Positions 25,601-35,087 of a DNA stretch of 64,000 bases are shown here, one piece after another. The notes under the pieces were generated by a model. The model made no database searches. It saw nothing but the letters and a program-made list of their open reading frames with translations, and was not told where the DNA came from. Made by a program: the position numbers and the translations under genes. This DNA is from Alphaproteobacteria bacterium (GTDB lineage Bacteria; Pseudomonadota; Alphaproteobacteria; DSM-16000; Inquilinaceae). The DNA lies in assembly GCA_028284045.1 (NCBI GenBank), contig JANQSN010000029.1:62001-126000 (forward strand). Direction: 5' to 3'. Every line of letters starts with the position of its first letter. The stretch's first letter is position 1.

Positions 25601-26982
25601 CCCGTGCGTCCGATCGCGAAGGAGGCGAGGTAGCCCTCAGGATCGGCGGGATCGAAGACCTTCTGCATGATCGTGTGGTTGCGGTAGGTCTCCGCCGGCG
25701 GCTCGTAGCCCAGCGCGCGCATCACCTTGGCGCAGTCGGCGGCGAGATAGACCCGCTCCGCCACGCCCCGGTAGTCGACATCGCCCTCGATGTAACCCCA
25801 GCGCTTCATCTGGGTGAGGATCCACACCGCCATGGAATGCCAGGGGAACGGGTCGAAATCGATGCGGTCGGGCACGTCCTGCATATTGCCCAGCCCGTCG
25901 GCGAAGCGCCCGGTCAGCACCTGCTGGACCACCGGCACCGGCTGGTTGAGGTAGTTGGCGGGCGAGATCGCCTCGGAGATCTCCACCCGGTTGTCCGGAT
26001 CGGCGGCGTATTGCGTGGCATCGACGATCGACTTCAGCAGCGCGCCATAGGTGTTCGGCAGCTCCTGCGCAAACGCCGCGGAGCAGGCGAAGGCGCAGCA
26101 CGGATGGCCTTCCCAGATATCCTTGGTCAGGATGTGGATGAAGCCGATCTGCTCCCACACCGCGCGCTGGTTGAACGGGTCGGGCGAGAGATAGCCGTCG
26201 AGATTGCCCGCGCTCAGATTGGCGACCATCTCCGGCGGCGGCACCACGCGGATCTGGATGTCCTGGTCGGGGTCGATGCCGTGCTCCGCCACGTAGTAGC
26301 GCAGCAGGAAGTTGTGCATGGAGTATTCGAACGGCACGCCGAAGCGGAAGCCCGTCCACTCCCTTGGGTCGCGCTTGTCGATATGGTCGTTGTGCAGAAC
26401 GATGGCTTGGCCGTTGATGTTCTCCACCGCCGGCATGATGTAGGGGGTGGCGCTGGAACCCGCCCCAAGCGTCATCGCCAGCGGCATCGGCGTCAGCATG
26501 TGGCTGGCGTCGTATTCGCCGTTCAGCGACTTGTCGCGGGCAACCGCCCAGCCGGCGGTCTTGATCACCTGGGCGTTCAGCCCGTGGCGCTCGTAGAAGC
26601 CCGGGGGCTGGGCCATGATGATCGGCGTTGCGCAGGTGATCGGCACGAAGCCGATATCGAGATCGGGTTTCTCCGGCGGCCCTAGGTCGTCGAGGATGGC
26701 CGCCTTCGCCTTCTCCAAGGGAAAGACCGACGCCAAGGCCGCGGCCAGCGTGCCGCTGCCCACCAGGCCAGCGAAGGCGCGGCGCGACAGATCGTTGCCG
26801 CCGAACAGGGCGCGCACTACGGCGCTTTCCACCGCGCGCGCCAACATGCCTTCGCTGTCCGCCGGGGCCGTGCGGGCCGCGTCGTCGGTGGCGGTGCTGC
26901 TGCAGCCATGGCAGGCGCAGCCGACGCCGTGCCCGATTTCCGTGTTGGGGTCGAAGGGATCCCCGAGGCTCCTTACCGACAT
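25597..26982 (-). CDS. Nitrate/cyanate-type ABC transporter substrate-binding protein
   Basis: A 461-residue CmpA/NrtA-family binding protein. The N-terminus carries a Cys-rich stretch (GCACHGC) and then a twin-arginine-like signal ([23 protein letters not shown]), so it is probably Tat-exported. The body shows [63 protein letters not shown] and [31 protein letters not shown] precedes the ATG. Gene intact although its permease and ATPase are broken; divergent from the sigma-54 activator that probably controlled it. Confidence 0.9.
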   Translation of the reverse strand: MSVRSLGDPFDPNTEIGHGVGCACHGCSSTATDDAARTAPADSEGMLARAVESAVVRALFGGNDLSRRAFAGLVGSGTLAAALASVFPLEKAKAAILDDLGPPEKPDLDIGFVPITCATPIIMAQPPGFYERHGLNAQVIKTAGWAVARDKSLNGEYDASHMLTPMPLAMTLGAGSSATPYIMPAVENINGQAIVLHNDHIDKRDPREWTGFRFGVPFEYSMHNFLLRYYVAEHGIDPDQDIQIRVVPPPEMVANLSAGNLDGYLSPDPFNQRAVWEQIGFIHILTKDIWEGHPCCAFACSAAFAQELPNTYGALLKSIVDATQYAADPDNRVEISEAISPANYLNQPVPVVQQVLTGRFADGLGNMQDVPDRIDFDPFPWHSMAVWILTQMKRWGYIEGDVDYRGVAERVYLAADCAKVMRALGYEPPAETYRNHTIMQKVFDPADPEGYLASFAIGRTG

Positions 26983-27110
26983 GCCTGCCTCCTGCTGCCA
27001 AACGTCCGTCGCTGGGTCGGCGCCTCCTGGTTTTCCTCGCCCACGACCTGGCGGAGCAGGCGCGCCGCAGCGCCGCCGACGAGGCCGACCGTTACGCCCG
27101 GGGCGGCCTG

Positions 27111-28583
<1,473 letters not shown>

Positions 28584-28617
28584 AGCCTGGGACGGAGACG
28601 GCCGGGAGCCCCCGAGG

Positions 28618-29148
28618 TCACCGATAGGTGCGCAGCGAGATCCGGCCGCATTTGAACAGGCCGGCGGCGAGACCGCGCCGGTCGCGGCGCGGCGCCTTGG
28701 CGATCGGCACGAAGGTCAGCGATTCCAGCCGGCCGGCCGGCGAGGCCAGCGCCCGGCGCAGCGGCTCGGTGATGGTCAGCATCCGGGTCTGGGGCGCCAA
28801 GGGATGCGGCAGGCCGCCGCCGGGCTCGACGCTCTGGGCGGACGGCTCGGCGATCGTGCTGTCGCAATGGCCCGCCGCGCCGAAGCAGTTACCGTGGCCG
28901 AACACCACGAACCGACCGGCATAGCCGTTGTCCGGCGACCGCGCCGTCGTGTCGTCCGCCGCGCGATTGTTCAAGAACACCCGCACCTCGTAGGAGATCT
29001 GGGCGTGGTCGACCCCCTCCACCACCAGATCGGCCCGGCGGAACGTCGCCTCCTCTCCGGCGGACAGGTCGAAGACCAGGTCGCGATGGACGATCGCTCC
29101 GTCTCCGGTCGGCGGGCCGGCGGCCCCGGCGCTCGAGGTCATGGCCAT
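28618..29148 (-). CDS. Tyrosinase-associated C-terminal-domain-like protein
   Basis: A 176-residue protein 10 bp downstream of the tyrosinase gene. The core RADLVVEGVDHAQISYEVRVFLNN followed by GRFVVFGHGNCFGAAGHCD and LTITEPLRRALASPAGRLESLTFVPI looks like the beta-sandwich domain that follows the copper domain in longer bacterial tyrosinases and plant polyphenol oxidases, here encoded separately. Two cysteines could form a disulfide. It may shield the active site or assist copper loading. No signal peptide. Assignment is by resemblance and context. Confidence 0.6.
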   Translation of the reverse strand: MAMTSSAGAAGPPTGDGAIVHRDLVFDLSAGEEATFRRADLVVEGVDHAQISYEVRVFLNNRAADDTTARSPDNGYAGRFVVFGHGNCFGAAGHCDSTIAEPSAQSVEPGGGLPHPLAPQTRMLTITEPLRRALASPAGRLESLTFVPIAKAPRRDRRGLAAGLFKCGRISLRTYR

Positions 29149-29158
29149 CGGCAGGTCC

Positions 29159-30025
29159 TCAGGCGATTGCGTCGACGGCGTAGTCGTAGCCCAGCCGCTC
29201 GATATCGAGGGTATCGGCCACGGTCATCGGAAACGGCGCCAGCACGGTATTCAGCAGGCTGGCCGGCGGGTCCCGTCCGACATCGCTGATCTGCCAGAGA
29301 TACCACAGCCGGTCGATCATCGCATGGTGCGTCCAGAAGATCGGATCATAGGCGGCGACCGGCACCTGGCTCATGCTGCCGCCGACCCAGACATGCACGT
29401 CGCCATGTACCTGCTCCAGGCTCATGTTGAACGACCCATAGGTGTTTTGGCGCATCACCACCGTGTCGATGGTCTCTGCCCTCGGCAGCTCGTCCGGCGG
29501 ATCGGGGTCGCGCACCGTCTCAGGCGGACCGCTCGGGCTGATCGACCCTTCGAGCTGCGTGCGCACGGCGTCCACCAAAGCCGCCGACCAGACGCCGACG
29601 AAGAATGCGTCGCCGCCGGGGCAGGACCCGATCGTCGTCCGCGCCAGCGGGTTCGGCTGCCCGTCGACCGTCTCGGCGGCGTAGGCGTCCGGCAGGCCCT
29701 GGCTGTGCGACGCCGGCGAGGTCCAGTCCCACCAGGGCAGCCCGACCTCCGCCAGTTCCGGATCCGCCGGCCGGACGCGCGAGAAGCGCGGCCCCAGCCG
29801 GGTCTGCATCGCCAGTTCGAAGTAATAGAGATAGGCGCGGTGCCACGGCAGGAACAGCGCCGATCCATGCTCGCACCAGATCGGCAGGGACACGCCGTGC
29901 AGCGCGGCGAACCAGTCGTACCCGCGCTCGTCACCGACTGCCTTCATGCGGGCGATCGCGCGGCGGATCAGGCCGATCCGGGCGGAGTCCTGCTCGGCCC
30001 CGCGGATGCTGGTACGGATCGCCAT
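29159..30025 (-). CDS. Tyrosinase-family type 3 copper protein
   Basis: The 288-residue product contains both copper sites: CuA with ALHGVS and CEHGSALFLPWHRAYLYYFE, and CuB with QVHGDVHVWVGG and DPIFWTHHAMIDRLWYLWQ. It should oxidise phenols or catechols, possibly for melanin-like pigment. There is no signal peptide. The ATG at 30025 is preceded by GAGGGG. It forms a two-gene unit with the downstream small protein and is divergent from a gene whose putative ATG shares the same CCATGG sequence. Confidence 0.88.
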   Translation of the reverse strand: MAIRTSIRGAEQDSARIGLIRRAIARMKAVGDERGYDWFAALHGVSLPIWCEHGSALFLPWHRAYLYYFELAMQTRLGPRFSRVRPADPELAEVGLPWWDWTSPASHSQGLPDAYAAETVDGQPNPLARTTIGSCPGGDAFFVGVWSAALVDAVRTQLEGSISPSGPPETVRDPDPPDELPRAETIDTVVMRQNTYGSFNMSLEQVHGDVHVWVGGSMSQVPVAAYDPIFWTHHAMIDRLWYLWQISDVGRDPPASLLNTVLAPFPMTVADTLDIERLGYDYAVDAIA

Positions 30026-31886
30026 GGCACACCCCTCGCCCCCGTCGGCCCTCAGCATACTATCCGATTTCGCGATCGGAAAGACTCCACAACAACCACC
30101 CAACCCGCCTGCGCCGATCCGCATCGTCGACGGGCAGCGCCCATGGCATAGTGACGCGCGCTCCACCGGGCCGTCGCCGCCCGGCCCCCGCGACCGCGCC
30201 CATCGCCCGATCTTCGTGCTCGACGACCGACAGCCCCCCATCGCCACCGCCGACGACCGCGAGCTTGCCCGCTGGATCGGCGACGCCGCCGCGGGGCGGC
30301 CCGTGGCGCCGGACGGCTGGCCACTCGGCGACCCGGTCTTCGTCTGCCTGCGCCGCGGCGGCCGGCGGCTGTCGTCCCACTGGTCGTCGGCGCCAAGCCT
30401 GGTCCGGCTGGTTCGCGAGGCGGTGGACGCGGCAAGGGGCTGCGACGCCGATCTCGTACAGATCGACGTCACCCATGGCTGGCGGCCGGTCCCGCCGGCC
30501 CGCTTCACCGCCGTCTTCGCCAATGCCGCGCGGGGCCTGACGGGCCTGCAGATGACGTGGCAGGGCCACCGGCTGCGCCGGGCGCCGAGCGAGACCATCG
30601 CCCGCAACCGCAGCCTGAGCCGCGAGCGCGACCTGTTCTTCCAGGCGCATAGCCTCGATGCTGCACGCTTCAAGGCCGAAGGCGGCCGGATCGCCGCCTT
30701 TGCCGCGCGGCAGGTGCTGATCGATCTGTCGGCCGATCCCCCGGTGGCCATCCCGCTGTTCCGCGGGGGCCGGGTGGTGCCGCCGGGCGATGTCGGGCCG
30801 GCGATGCTCGATGCGCTGGTCGACGGCATGGCCGGCTGGATGGCGCGCAACCTCGCCGAGGACGGCGCGCTGCCCTACAAGTACTGGCCCAGCCGCGGAA
30901 CGGAGAGCCAGGCCGACAACACCGTCCGCCGGTTCATGGCGACCGTGGCGCTGGGCCGCGCCGGACGGGCGCTGGGCCGGGCCGATCTGGCCGACGGCGC
31001 TGTCGCCAATCTCGCCTTCAACCTGGCGCGCTTCTACCGCGAAATCGACGGCGTCGGCGCCATCGACTGGGGCGGCACGGTCAAGCTGGGCGCCGTAGCG
31101 ATGGCAGCGCTGGCGATCCGCGAGAACGCGGCCGGCGGGCGCTTCGCCGCCCCGCTTTCCGGGCTGGATGCCTGCATCGACCGGCTATGGCAGGCCGACG
31201 GCAGCTTCCGAACCTTCCTGGTGCCGGCGGACCGCAACGACAATCAGAACTTCTACCCCGGCGAGGCGCTGCTCTATTGGGCGGTTCGGCTGACCGCGGC
31301 GCCCGATGACGCGCTGCTCGACCGTGCGCTGAAGACCGCCGCGCACTACCGCGACCGCCACCGTGCCGATCGCAACCCCGCCTTCGTGCCCTGGCACATC
31401 CAGGCCAACGCCACGCTCGCCCGGCTGACCGGCCGCGCCGAGCTTGCGGCCTTCGCGCTGGAGATGGCGGACTGGCTGCTTCCACTGCAGCAATGGGGCG
31501 GCCGGCTGGCGCCGGACCTGTGGGGCCGCTTCTACGATCCCGCACGGCCGGATTTCGGCCCGCCGCACGCCTCGGCCACCGGGGTCTATGTCGAGGGGCT
31601 GGCCGACGCGCTGGCGCAGGCGCGCGACGGTGGCGACAGGGCCCGAGCCACGGCCTATGCGCGCGCGATCTGGCGCGCGGTCCGATCCTTGAGACAGCTT
31701 CAGGTCCGCGACGGCATCGACGCCTTCTACGTCGCCCGCCGCGACCGGGTGGACGGCGCCATCCGCACGGAGAGCTATGACAACGAGATCCGCGTCGACA
31801 ACGTGCAACACGCGCTGATGGGCCTGCTCAAGGCACGCCCGTTGCTGGCGGCGTCCGTCGACCGCCCAAGCCTCGACGACGGATGA
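30024..31886 (+). CDS. Putative alpha/alpha-toroid (glycosidase-fold-like) protein
   Basis: I do not recognise a named family with confidence. The C-terminal ~400 residues look like an alpha/alpha toroid of the six-hairpin type: WMARNLAEDGALPYKYWPSRG, DNTVRRFMATVALGRAGRAL, DWGGTVKLGAVAMAALAIRE, NFYPGEALLYWAVRLTA, FVPWHIQANATLARLTGR, ASATGVYVEGLADALAQA, DNEIRVDNVQHALMGLL. The N-terminal ~190 residues (GDPVFVCLRRGGRRLSS, LVRLVREAVDAARG) faintly recall an AMMECR1-like domain. The ATG at 30024 lacks a clear ribosome-binding site and overlaps the tyrosinase start; GTG 30216 is a plausible alternative. Confidence 0.65.
   Translation: MAHPSPPSALSILSDFAIGKTPQQPPNPPAPIRIVDGQRPWHSDARSTGPSPPGPRDRAHRPIFVLDDRQPPIATADDRELARWIGDAAAGRPVAPDGWPLGDPVFVCLRRGGRRLSSHWSSAPSLVRLVREAVDAARGCDADLVQIDVTHGWRPVPPARFTAVFANAARGLTGLQMTWQGHRLRRAPSETIARNRSLSRERDLFFQAHSLDAARFKAEGGRIAAFAARQVLIDLSADPPVAIPLFRGGRVVPPGDVGPAMLDALVDGMAGWMARNLAEDGALPYKYWPSRGTESQADNTVRRFMATVALGRAGRALGRADLADGAVANLAFNLARFYREIDGVGAIDWGGTVKLGAVAMAALAIRENAAGGRFAAPLSGLDACIDRLWQADGSFRTFLVPADRNDNQNFYPGEALLYWAVRLTAAPDDALLDRALKTAAHYRDRHRADRNPAFVPWHIQANATLARLTGRAELAAFALEMADWLLPLQQWGGRLAPDLWGRFYDPARPDFGPPHASATGVYVEGLADALAQARDGGDRARATAYARAIWRAVRSLRQLQVRDGIDAFYVARRDRVDGAIRTESYDNEIRVDNVQHALMGLLKARPLLAASVDRPSLDDG
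30063..30080. promoter_or_regulatory. Inverted repeat between divergent genes
   Basis: TCCGAT-N6-ATCGGA, perfect 6-bp arms, lies about 40 bp upstream of the tyrosinase start and next to a -10-like TAGTAT on the minus strand (near 30058-30063). It could be the operator of the tyrosinase unit. Confidence 0.4.
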
Positions 31887-31897
31887 CCCGCGCCCGT

Positions 31898-33463
31898 CTA
31901 CCGGCAGCTTCGGCCGAGCTGAACCAACCCGTGACCGAAGATCGGATCATGGCCCGGCGACCCGAGATCGCGGGCGGCGTCGATCAGCCGACGCTCCAGC
32001 TCCGCCCGGTCGAGCCGGCCGCCCGAAGCGAGCATCTCGCCGGCCGCCGCCGTGACGAAGGGTGTGGCGAAGGAAGTGCCCGTCCGTGACGCCGCGCGGC
32101 CGGCGCTACCGGCCGTCACCACATTGACGCCGGGGGCGGCAAAGGTGACGTAAGGCCCCTGGTTGGCGGACCGATAGGGCCTCAGCGCACCGTCGACGGC
32201 GGTCACCGCCAGGACGGCCGGGTGCGCCGCCGGATGGGCCGGCGCCCCCGTCGGGCCGTTGTTGCCGGCGGCCGCGACGACGACGATGCCGCGGCGCGTC
32301 ATCGCGCTCATCGCCCGGTCGAGCAAGGCGTTGGCCGGTCCGGCGATGCTCATGTTGACGACGCTGACGCCGGTGCTGGCCAGCCAGTCGAGCGCGGCCA
32401 GGATCTCCACCGTCTCCGCCCCCGGACGGCCCGCGCCGTCGACCGTGAAGACATCCGCCGCGAACAGCTCCGCCCCGGGGATCAGGCCGCCCTCTGCGCC
32501 GGGCAGGCCGACCAGCAACGACGCGACCGCCGTTCCGTGATCGGGCGGGGCGGCCGACTGCCCCGATGGCGCGAACCGGCGGCTGACGACCTGGGCGCCG
32601 GCCAGCGCCGGTGCGCCGGTATCGACGGCGGTATCGACCTGGCCGAGCCGCACGCCGCTGCCGCAGCTCCGGTCCGTCTGCTCGCGCCCGACAAGCTGGG
32701 TCTGCGGGCAGCCGACGCAGGACCCGTCCTGGGCCAGGCGGTAGAAGTGATTGACATCCGCCGCCGTAACGCCGAGCCGGCGCATCGCAGCGCGCGCGGC
32801 GATCGGATCGCGGGCGGCGAAGCGGGTAACGGACAGGCCGAGGCTGTCGAAGTTCCGGCGCTGCGCGGGCGTTATGCCCTCCGCCACCAGGCCCGCGAGC
32901 TGCGACTGCGTGACGGCGAGCGCCAGCACCTCCCCGTCGCGGAAATCGTTGTCGTCCGGGTGGTCGCTTACGACGGACGGCGCGTCGTCCTCCAGGTCGG
33001 ACGGCCGAGCGGACGGATCATCCGCCCGACGGTCATCGTCATCGTCGTCGTCGTCGTCATCATCCCGATCATCATCATCGTCGTCGTCGCGATCGTCATC
33101 ATCGCGGTCATCGCCGAAGTCGTCGTCATCGTCATCGTCGTCGTCACCATCGCCATCACCGTCACCATCGCCGTCCCCGTCACCATCGCCGTCGCCATCG
33201 CCATCGCCATCGCCATCGCCGTCCCCATCGCCGTCGCCGTCTCCATCACCGTCGCCGTCGCCATCCCCATCGCCGTCGCCATCCCCGTCGCCCTGGGCCA
33301 GGACCGGCCCGGCGCCGAACAGCGAGGACAGCGGCTCCGGTGCCGGCAGATCGGCACCAAGGATCAACGCCACGGTGCAGACACCGCCCAGCCAGACCCG
33401 GCGCCAGCGTCTCACGTCGGTCTGGGCGGGGTCCGACGGCTGGGTTTCGGCATGGATCGACAC
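31898..33463 (-). CDS. Secreted subtilisin-like serine protease with Gly-Asp repeat
   Basis: A 521-residue S8 peptidase. GTG 33463 has AGGGAG upstream and gives a basic N-terminus and hydrophobic segment ending GAGPVLAQ, a likely signal peptide. Then come 25 Gly-Asp dipeptides (residues ~58-107) and an Asp/Arg-rich stretch to about 150, a short helical propeptide-like region and the catalytic domain. The triad is Asp~277 (LGQVDTAVD), His~309 (DHGTAVASLL) and Ser~464 (RTGTSFATPFVTAAA). Two Cys pairs suggest export. The acidic repeat probably binds Ca. Divergent from an ECF sigma gene with a matching promoter. Confidence 0.88.
   Translation of the reverse strand: MSIHAETQPSDPAQTDVRRWRRVWLGGVCTVALILGADLPAPEPLSSLFGAGPVLAQGDGDGDGDGDGDGDGDGDGDGDGDGDGDGDGDGDGDGDGDGDGDGDGDGDDDDDDDDDFGDDRDDDDRDDDDDDDRDDDDDDDDDDDRRADDPSARPSDLEDDAPSVVSDHPDDNDFRDGEVLALAVTQSQLAGLVAEGITPAQRRNFDSLGLSVTRFAARDPIAARAAMRRLGVTAADVNHFYRLAQDGSCVGCPQTQLVGREQTDRSCGSGVRLGQVDTAVDTGAPALAGAQVVSRRFAPSGQSAAPPDHGTAVASLLVGLPGAEGGLIPGAELFAADVFTVDGAGRPGAETVEILAALDWLASTGVSVVNMSIAGPANALLDRAMSAMTRRGIVVVAAAGNNGPTGAPAHPAAHPAVLAVTAVDGALRPYRSANQGPYVTFAAPGVNVVTAGSAGRAASRTGTSFATPFVTAAAGEMLASGGRLDRAELERRLIDAARDLGSPGHDPIFGHGLVQLGRSCR
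33119..33292 (-). repeat. Gly-Asp/poly-Asp codon repeat tract
   Basis: 174 bp of GGN-GAY codons, read on the minus strand, giving 25 Gly-Asp units and then 8 extra Asp. On the plus strand it reads as GTC/ATC and GCC/CCC/ACC triplets. Codon choice is mixed, so it is a degenerate 6-bp repeat; replication slippage in steps of 6 bp would keep the frame. Confidence 0.95.
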
Positions 33464-33504
33464 GGCAACAGGCTCCCTCTCAAGACGCGATGGACTCTGC
33501 GGAC

Positions 33505-33530
33505 AACGGATCGGCGCGGCGGCCATTCCC
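33505..33530 (-). promoter_or_regulatory. ECF-sigma-type promoter for the protease gene
   Basis: On the minus strand GGGAAT, a 16-bp spacer and CGTTGT, the GGAAC/CGTT pattern of ECF sigma factors. The predicted start is about 30-35 nt before the protease GTG. The same motif occurs in the opposite direction before the sigma gene. Confidence 0.6.
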
Positions 33531-33562
33531 TCATCACCGTCACAAAAAATGGGGATCGGGAC

Positions 33563-33591
33563 GGGAATAGACGAGCTAGGGTCACCGTTCT
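33563..33591 (+). promoter_or_regulatory. ECF-sigma-type autoregulatory promoter
   Basis: GGGAAT (33563-33568), 17-bp spacer and CGTTCT (33586-33591), about 35 bp before the sigma-factor ATG. It matches the divergent protease promoter and implies positive autoregulation. Confidence 0.6.
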
Positions 33592-33625
33592 TTGTTCGAA
33601 ACGGGCGATCGAGCGGATCCGCACC

Positions 33626-34171
33626 ATGACAGACGAAACCGACGCGACCGAAGACGATCTGCGCGAGGAGATGCTGGCCGTGCTGCCACGGGTGCGGCGA
33701 TTTGCCTACGCGCTGACCGCTAGCCGGGTCGAGGGCGACGACCTCGTCCAGGCGGTCTGCGAACGCGCGCTGGCCCGCCTTCACCAGTTCCGGCCGGGGT
33801 CGCGGATGGATAGCTGGCTGTTCCGCATCACCCAGACGACCTGGGTCGAGCGTCATCGCGCCGAAAGGCTGCGCCGGCCGGCGGCGGAACTGTCGGAGGT
33901 GCAGGACATCCCCGGCGTCGACGGCCGCACGGTGGTGGAGGCGCGCCTGACCCTGGAGCGGGTGCGCCGGATCGTTGCCGGCCTGCCGGAGGATCAGCGC
34001 AGCGTGTTGGGCCTGGTCACCATCGATGGCCGGTCCTACCGCGAGGCGGCGGAGAGCCTCGGCATCCCCGTCGGCACCGTGATGAGCCGGTTGGCCCGGG
34101 CTCGCCGGCGGATCGCCGAAGCCCTCGGCGAAGAGGGAAACCTGTCGGCCCGTCCGGCCGATGGGGCATGA
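33626..34171 (+). CDS. ECF RNA polymerase sigma factor
   Basis: 181 residues with sigma-2 (MLAVLPRVRRFAYALTASRVEGDDLVQAVCERALARL, GSRMDSWLFRITQTTWVERHR) and sigma-4 (LERVRRIVAGLPEDQRSVLGLVTIDGRSYREAAESLGIPVGTVMSRLARARRRI). There is no sigma-3, as expected for ECF. ATG 33626 is chosen; the frame is open upstream through the protease gene's antisense without meaning. The anti-sigma gene follows after 16 bp. Confidence 0.93.
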   Translation: MTDETDATEDDLREEMLAVLPRVRRFAYALTASRVEGDDLVQAVCERALARLHQFRPGSRMDSWLFRITQTTWVERHRAERLRRPAAELSEVQDIPGVDGRTVVEARLTLERVRRIVAGLPEDQRSVLGLVTIDGRSYREAAESLGIPVGTVMSRLARARRRIAEALGEEGNLSARPADGA

Positions 34172-34187
34172 GAGGAGCGCGAGACCG

Positions 34188-34949
34188 ATGACCAGACCCA
34201 GCGATGAGATGCTGATCGCCTATGCCGACGGCGAACTCGACGAGGCCGCCGCCAGCGAGGTCGAGGCCGCGATCGCCGACGCGCCCGAACTGGGCGCGCA
34301 GCTTCGCCGGCTGGTCACCGCCGGTGTCCTGGCGGAACGTGCCTTCGCCGCGCCGGCGGCGGAGCCGATCCCCGACAACATCGCCCAGTTCGTCCTGAGC
34401 GCGCCCGCCGGCGACCGCCCCCGACGCCCCGCCGCCCGCCCCCGCGCAAGGCCGCGTTCCGCGGGCCGCGCCTGGCCGATGGCGCTTGCCGCCTGCTTCG
34501 CCCTGCTCGCCGGCCTCGGCCTCGGCCGCTGGACCGGCACGGCGGAGAGCCCGGCGGTCGCCGGCCTCAGCCTGCAACCGGCGGCATCGCCCGCGATCGC
34601 CGACGCGCTGGACCGGATGCCCAGCTACGCCGTCGCGGAGGTCCCGGCCGGAAGCTTGACGGTGCTCGACAGCTTCGACGACGCGGCCGGGCGGTTCTGC
34701 CGCATCTACACGGTCGACGACGGCACGGCCGCGCTAGAAGCCATCGCCTGCCATGAGGCCGATCGGCCCGCCGCGGACCGGTGGCGCGTGGTCACGGCGC
34801 TGCCGCTGGTCGCCGACGATACCGACGGCGTCTTCCGCCTGGCCGGCGGCACCGCGTCGCTGGTCGACGCGGCGCTCGCGGCCTTGGGCGCCGGCCCACC
34901 GCTCGATCCGGCGGCGGTGTCCGACCGGCAGGCGGCGCTGGGTCGGTAG
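34188..34949 (+). CDS. Membrane anti-sigma factor
   Basis: 253 residues. The N-terminus MTRPSDEMLIAYADGELDEAAASEVEAAIADAPEL is typical of anti-sigma factors, without the zinc HxxxCxxC motif. A basic linker precedes one transmembrane helix (about residues 92-112, WPMALAACFALLAGLGLG), then a periplasmic domain with two Cys (RFCRIYTV, AIACHEAD). ATG 34188 has AGGAG upstream. Expected to hold the preceding sigma at the membrane until a signal, perhaps proteolysis, releases it. Confidence 0.88.
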   Translation: MTRPSDEMLIAYADGELDEAAASEVEAAIADAPELGAQLRRLVTAGVLAERAFAAPAAEPIPDNIAQFVLSAPAGDRPRRPAARPRARPRSAGRAWPMALAACFALLAGLGLGRWTGTAESPAVAGLSLQPAASPAIADALDRMPSYAVAEVPAGSLTVLDSFDDAAGRFCRIYTVDDGTAALEAIACHEADRPAADRWRVVTALPLVADDTDGVFRLAGGTASLVDAALAALGAGPPLDPAAVSDRQAALGR

Positions 34950-34954
34950 CCGTC

Positions 34955-35019
34955 AGAGCAGGATCGCCTTGGCTGGAATCGCCCACGGGCGATACCAGCC
35001 GAGGCGTGAATCCTGCTCT
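34955..35019. repeat. Long imperfect hairpin 1
   Basis: AGAGCAGGAT (34955-34964) pairs with ATCCTGCTCT (35010-35019), and inner segments around CGCC-TTGGCTGG / CCAGCCGAGGCG and ATCGCCC / GGGCGAT extend the stem. It lies between convergent genes; with no T-run it is more like a REP-type element than a classical terminator. Confidence 0.6.
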
Positions 35020-35031
35020 CATCGATCATCG

Positions 35032-35087
35032 GAGCGCGATCGGGTCAGGTGGAAACAGGACTGTTTCCACCTGACCCGACCGCGCTC
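35032..35087. repeat. Long near-perfect hairpin 2
   Basis: Arms of about 25 bp, GAGCGCG and CGGGTCAGGTGGAAACAG against their complements, with one mismatched pair and a tiny loop. It overlaps the stop codon region of the exonuclease gene and follows hairpin 1 by 12 bp. It may act as a bidirectional terminator or be a dispersed repeat. Confidence 0.65.

Noticed and set aside
33119-33292. RTX toxin-type nonapeptide repeats
   Set aside because: The repeat is a plain Gly-Asp dipeptide, not GGxGxDxUx, and the protein carries a subtilase domain and an N-terminal signal rather than a type I secretion end.
32751-33629. Plus-strand frame with long Ser-Pro and Ser runs
   Set aside because: It is the antisense reading of the Gly-Asp repeat of the subtilase; the protease frame has the catalytic triad, a signal peptide and a promoter.
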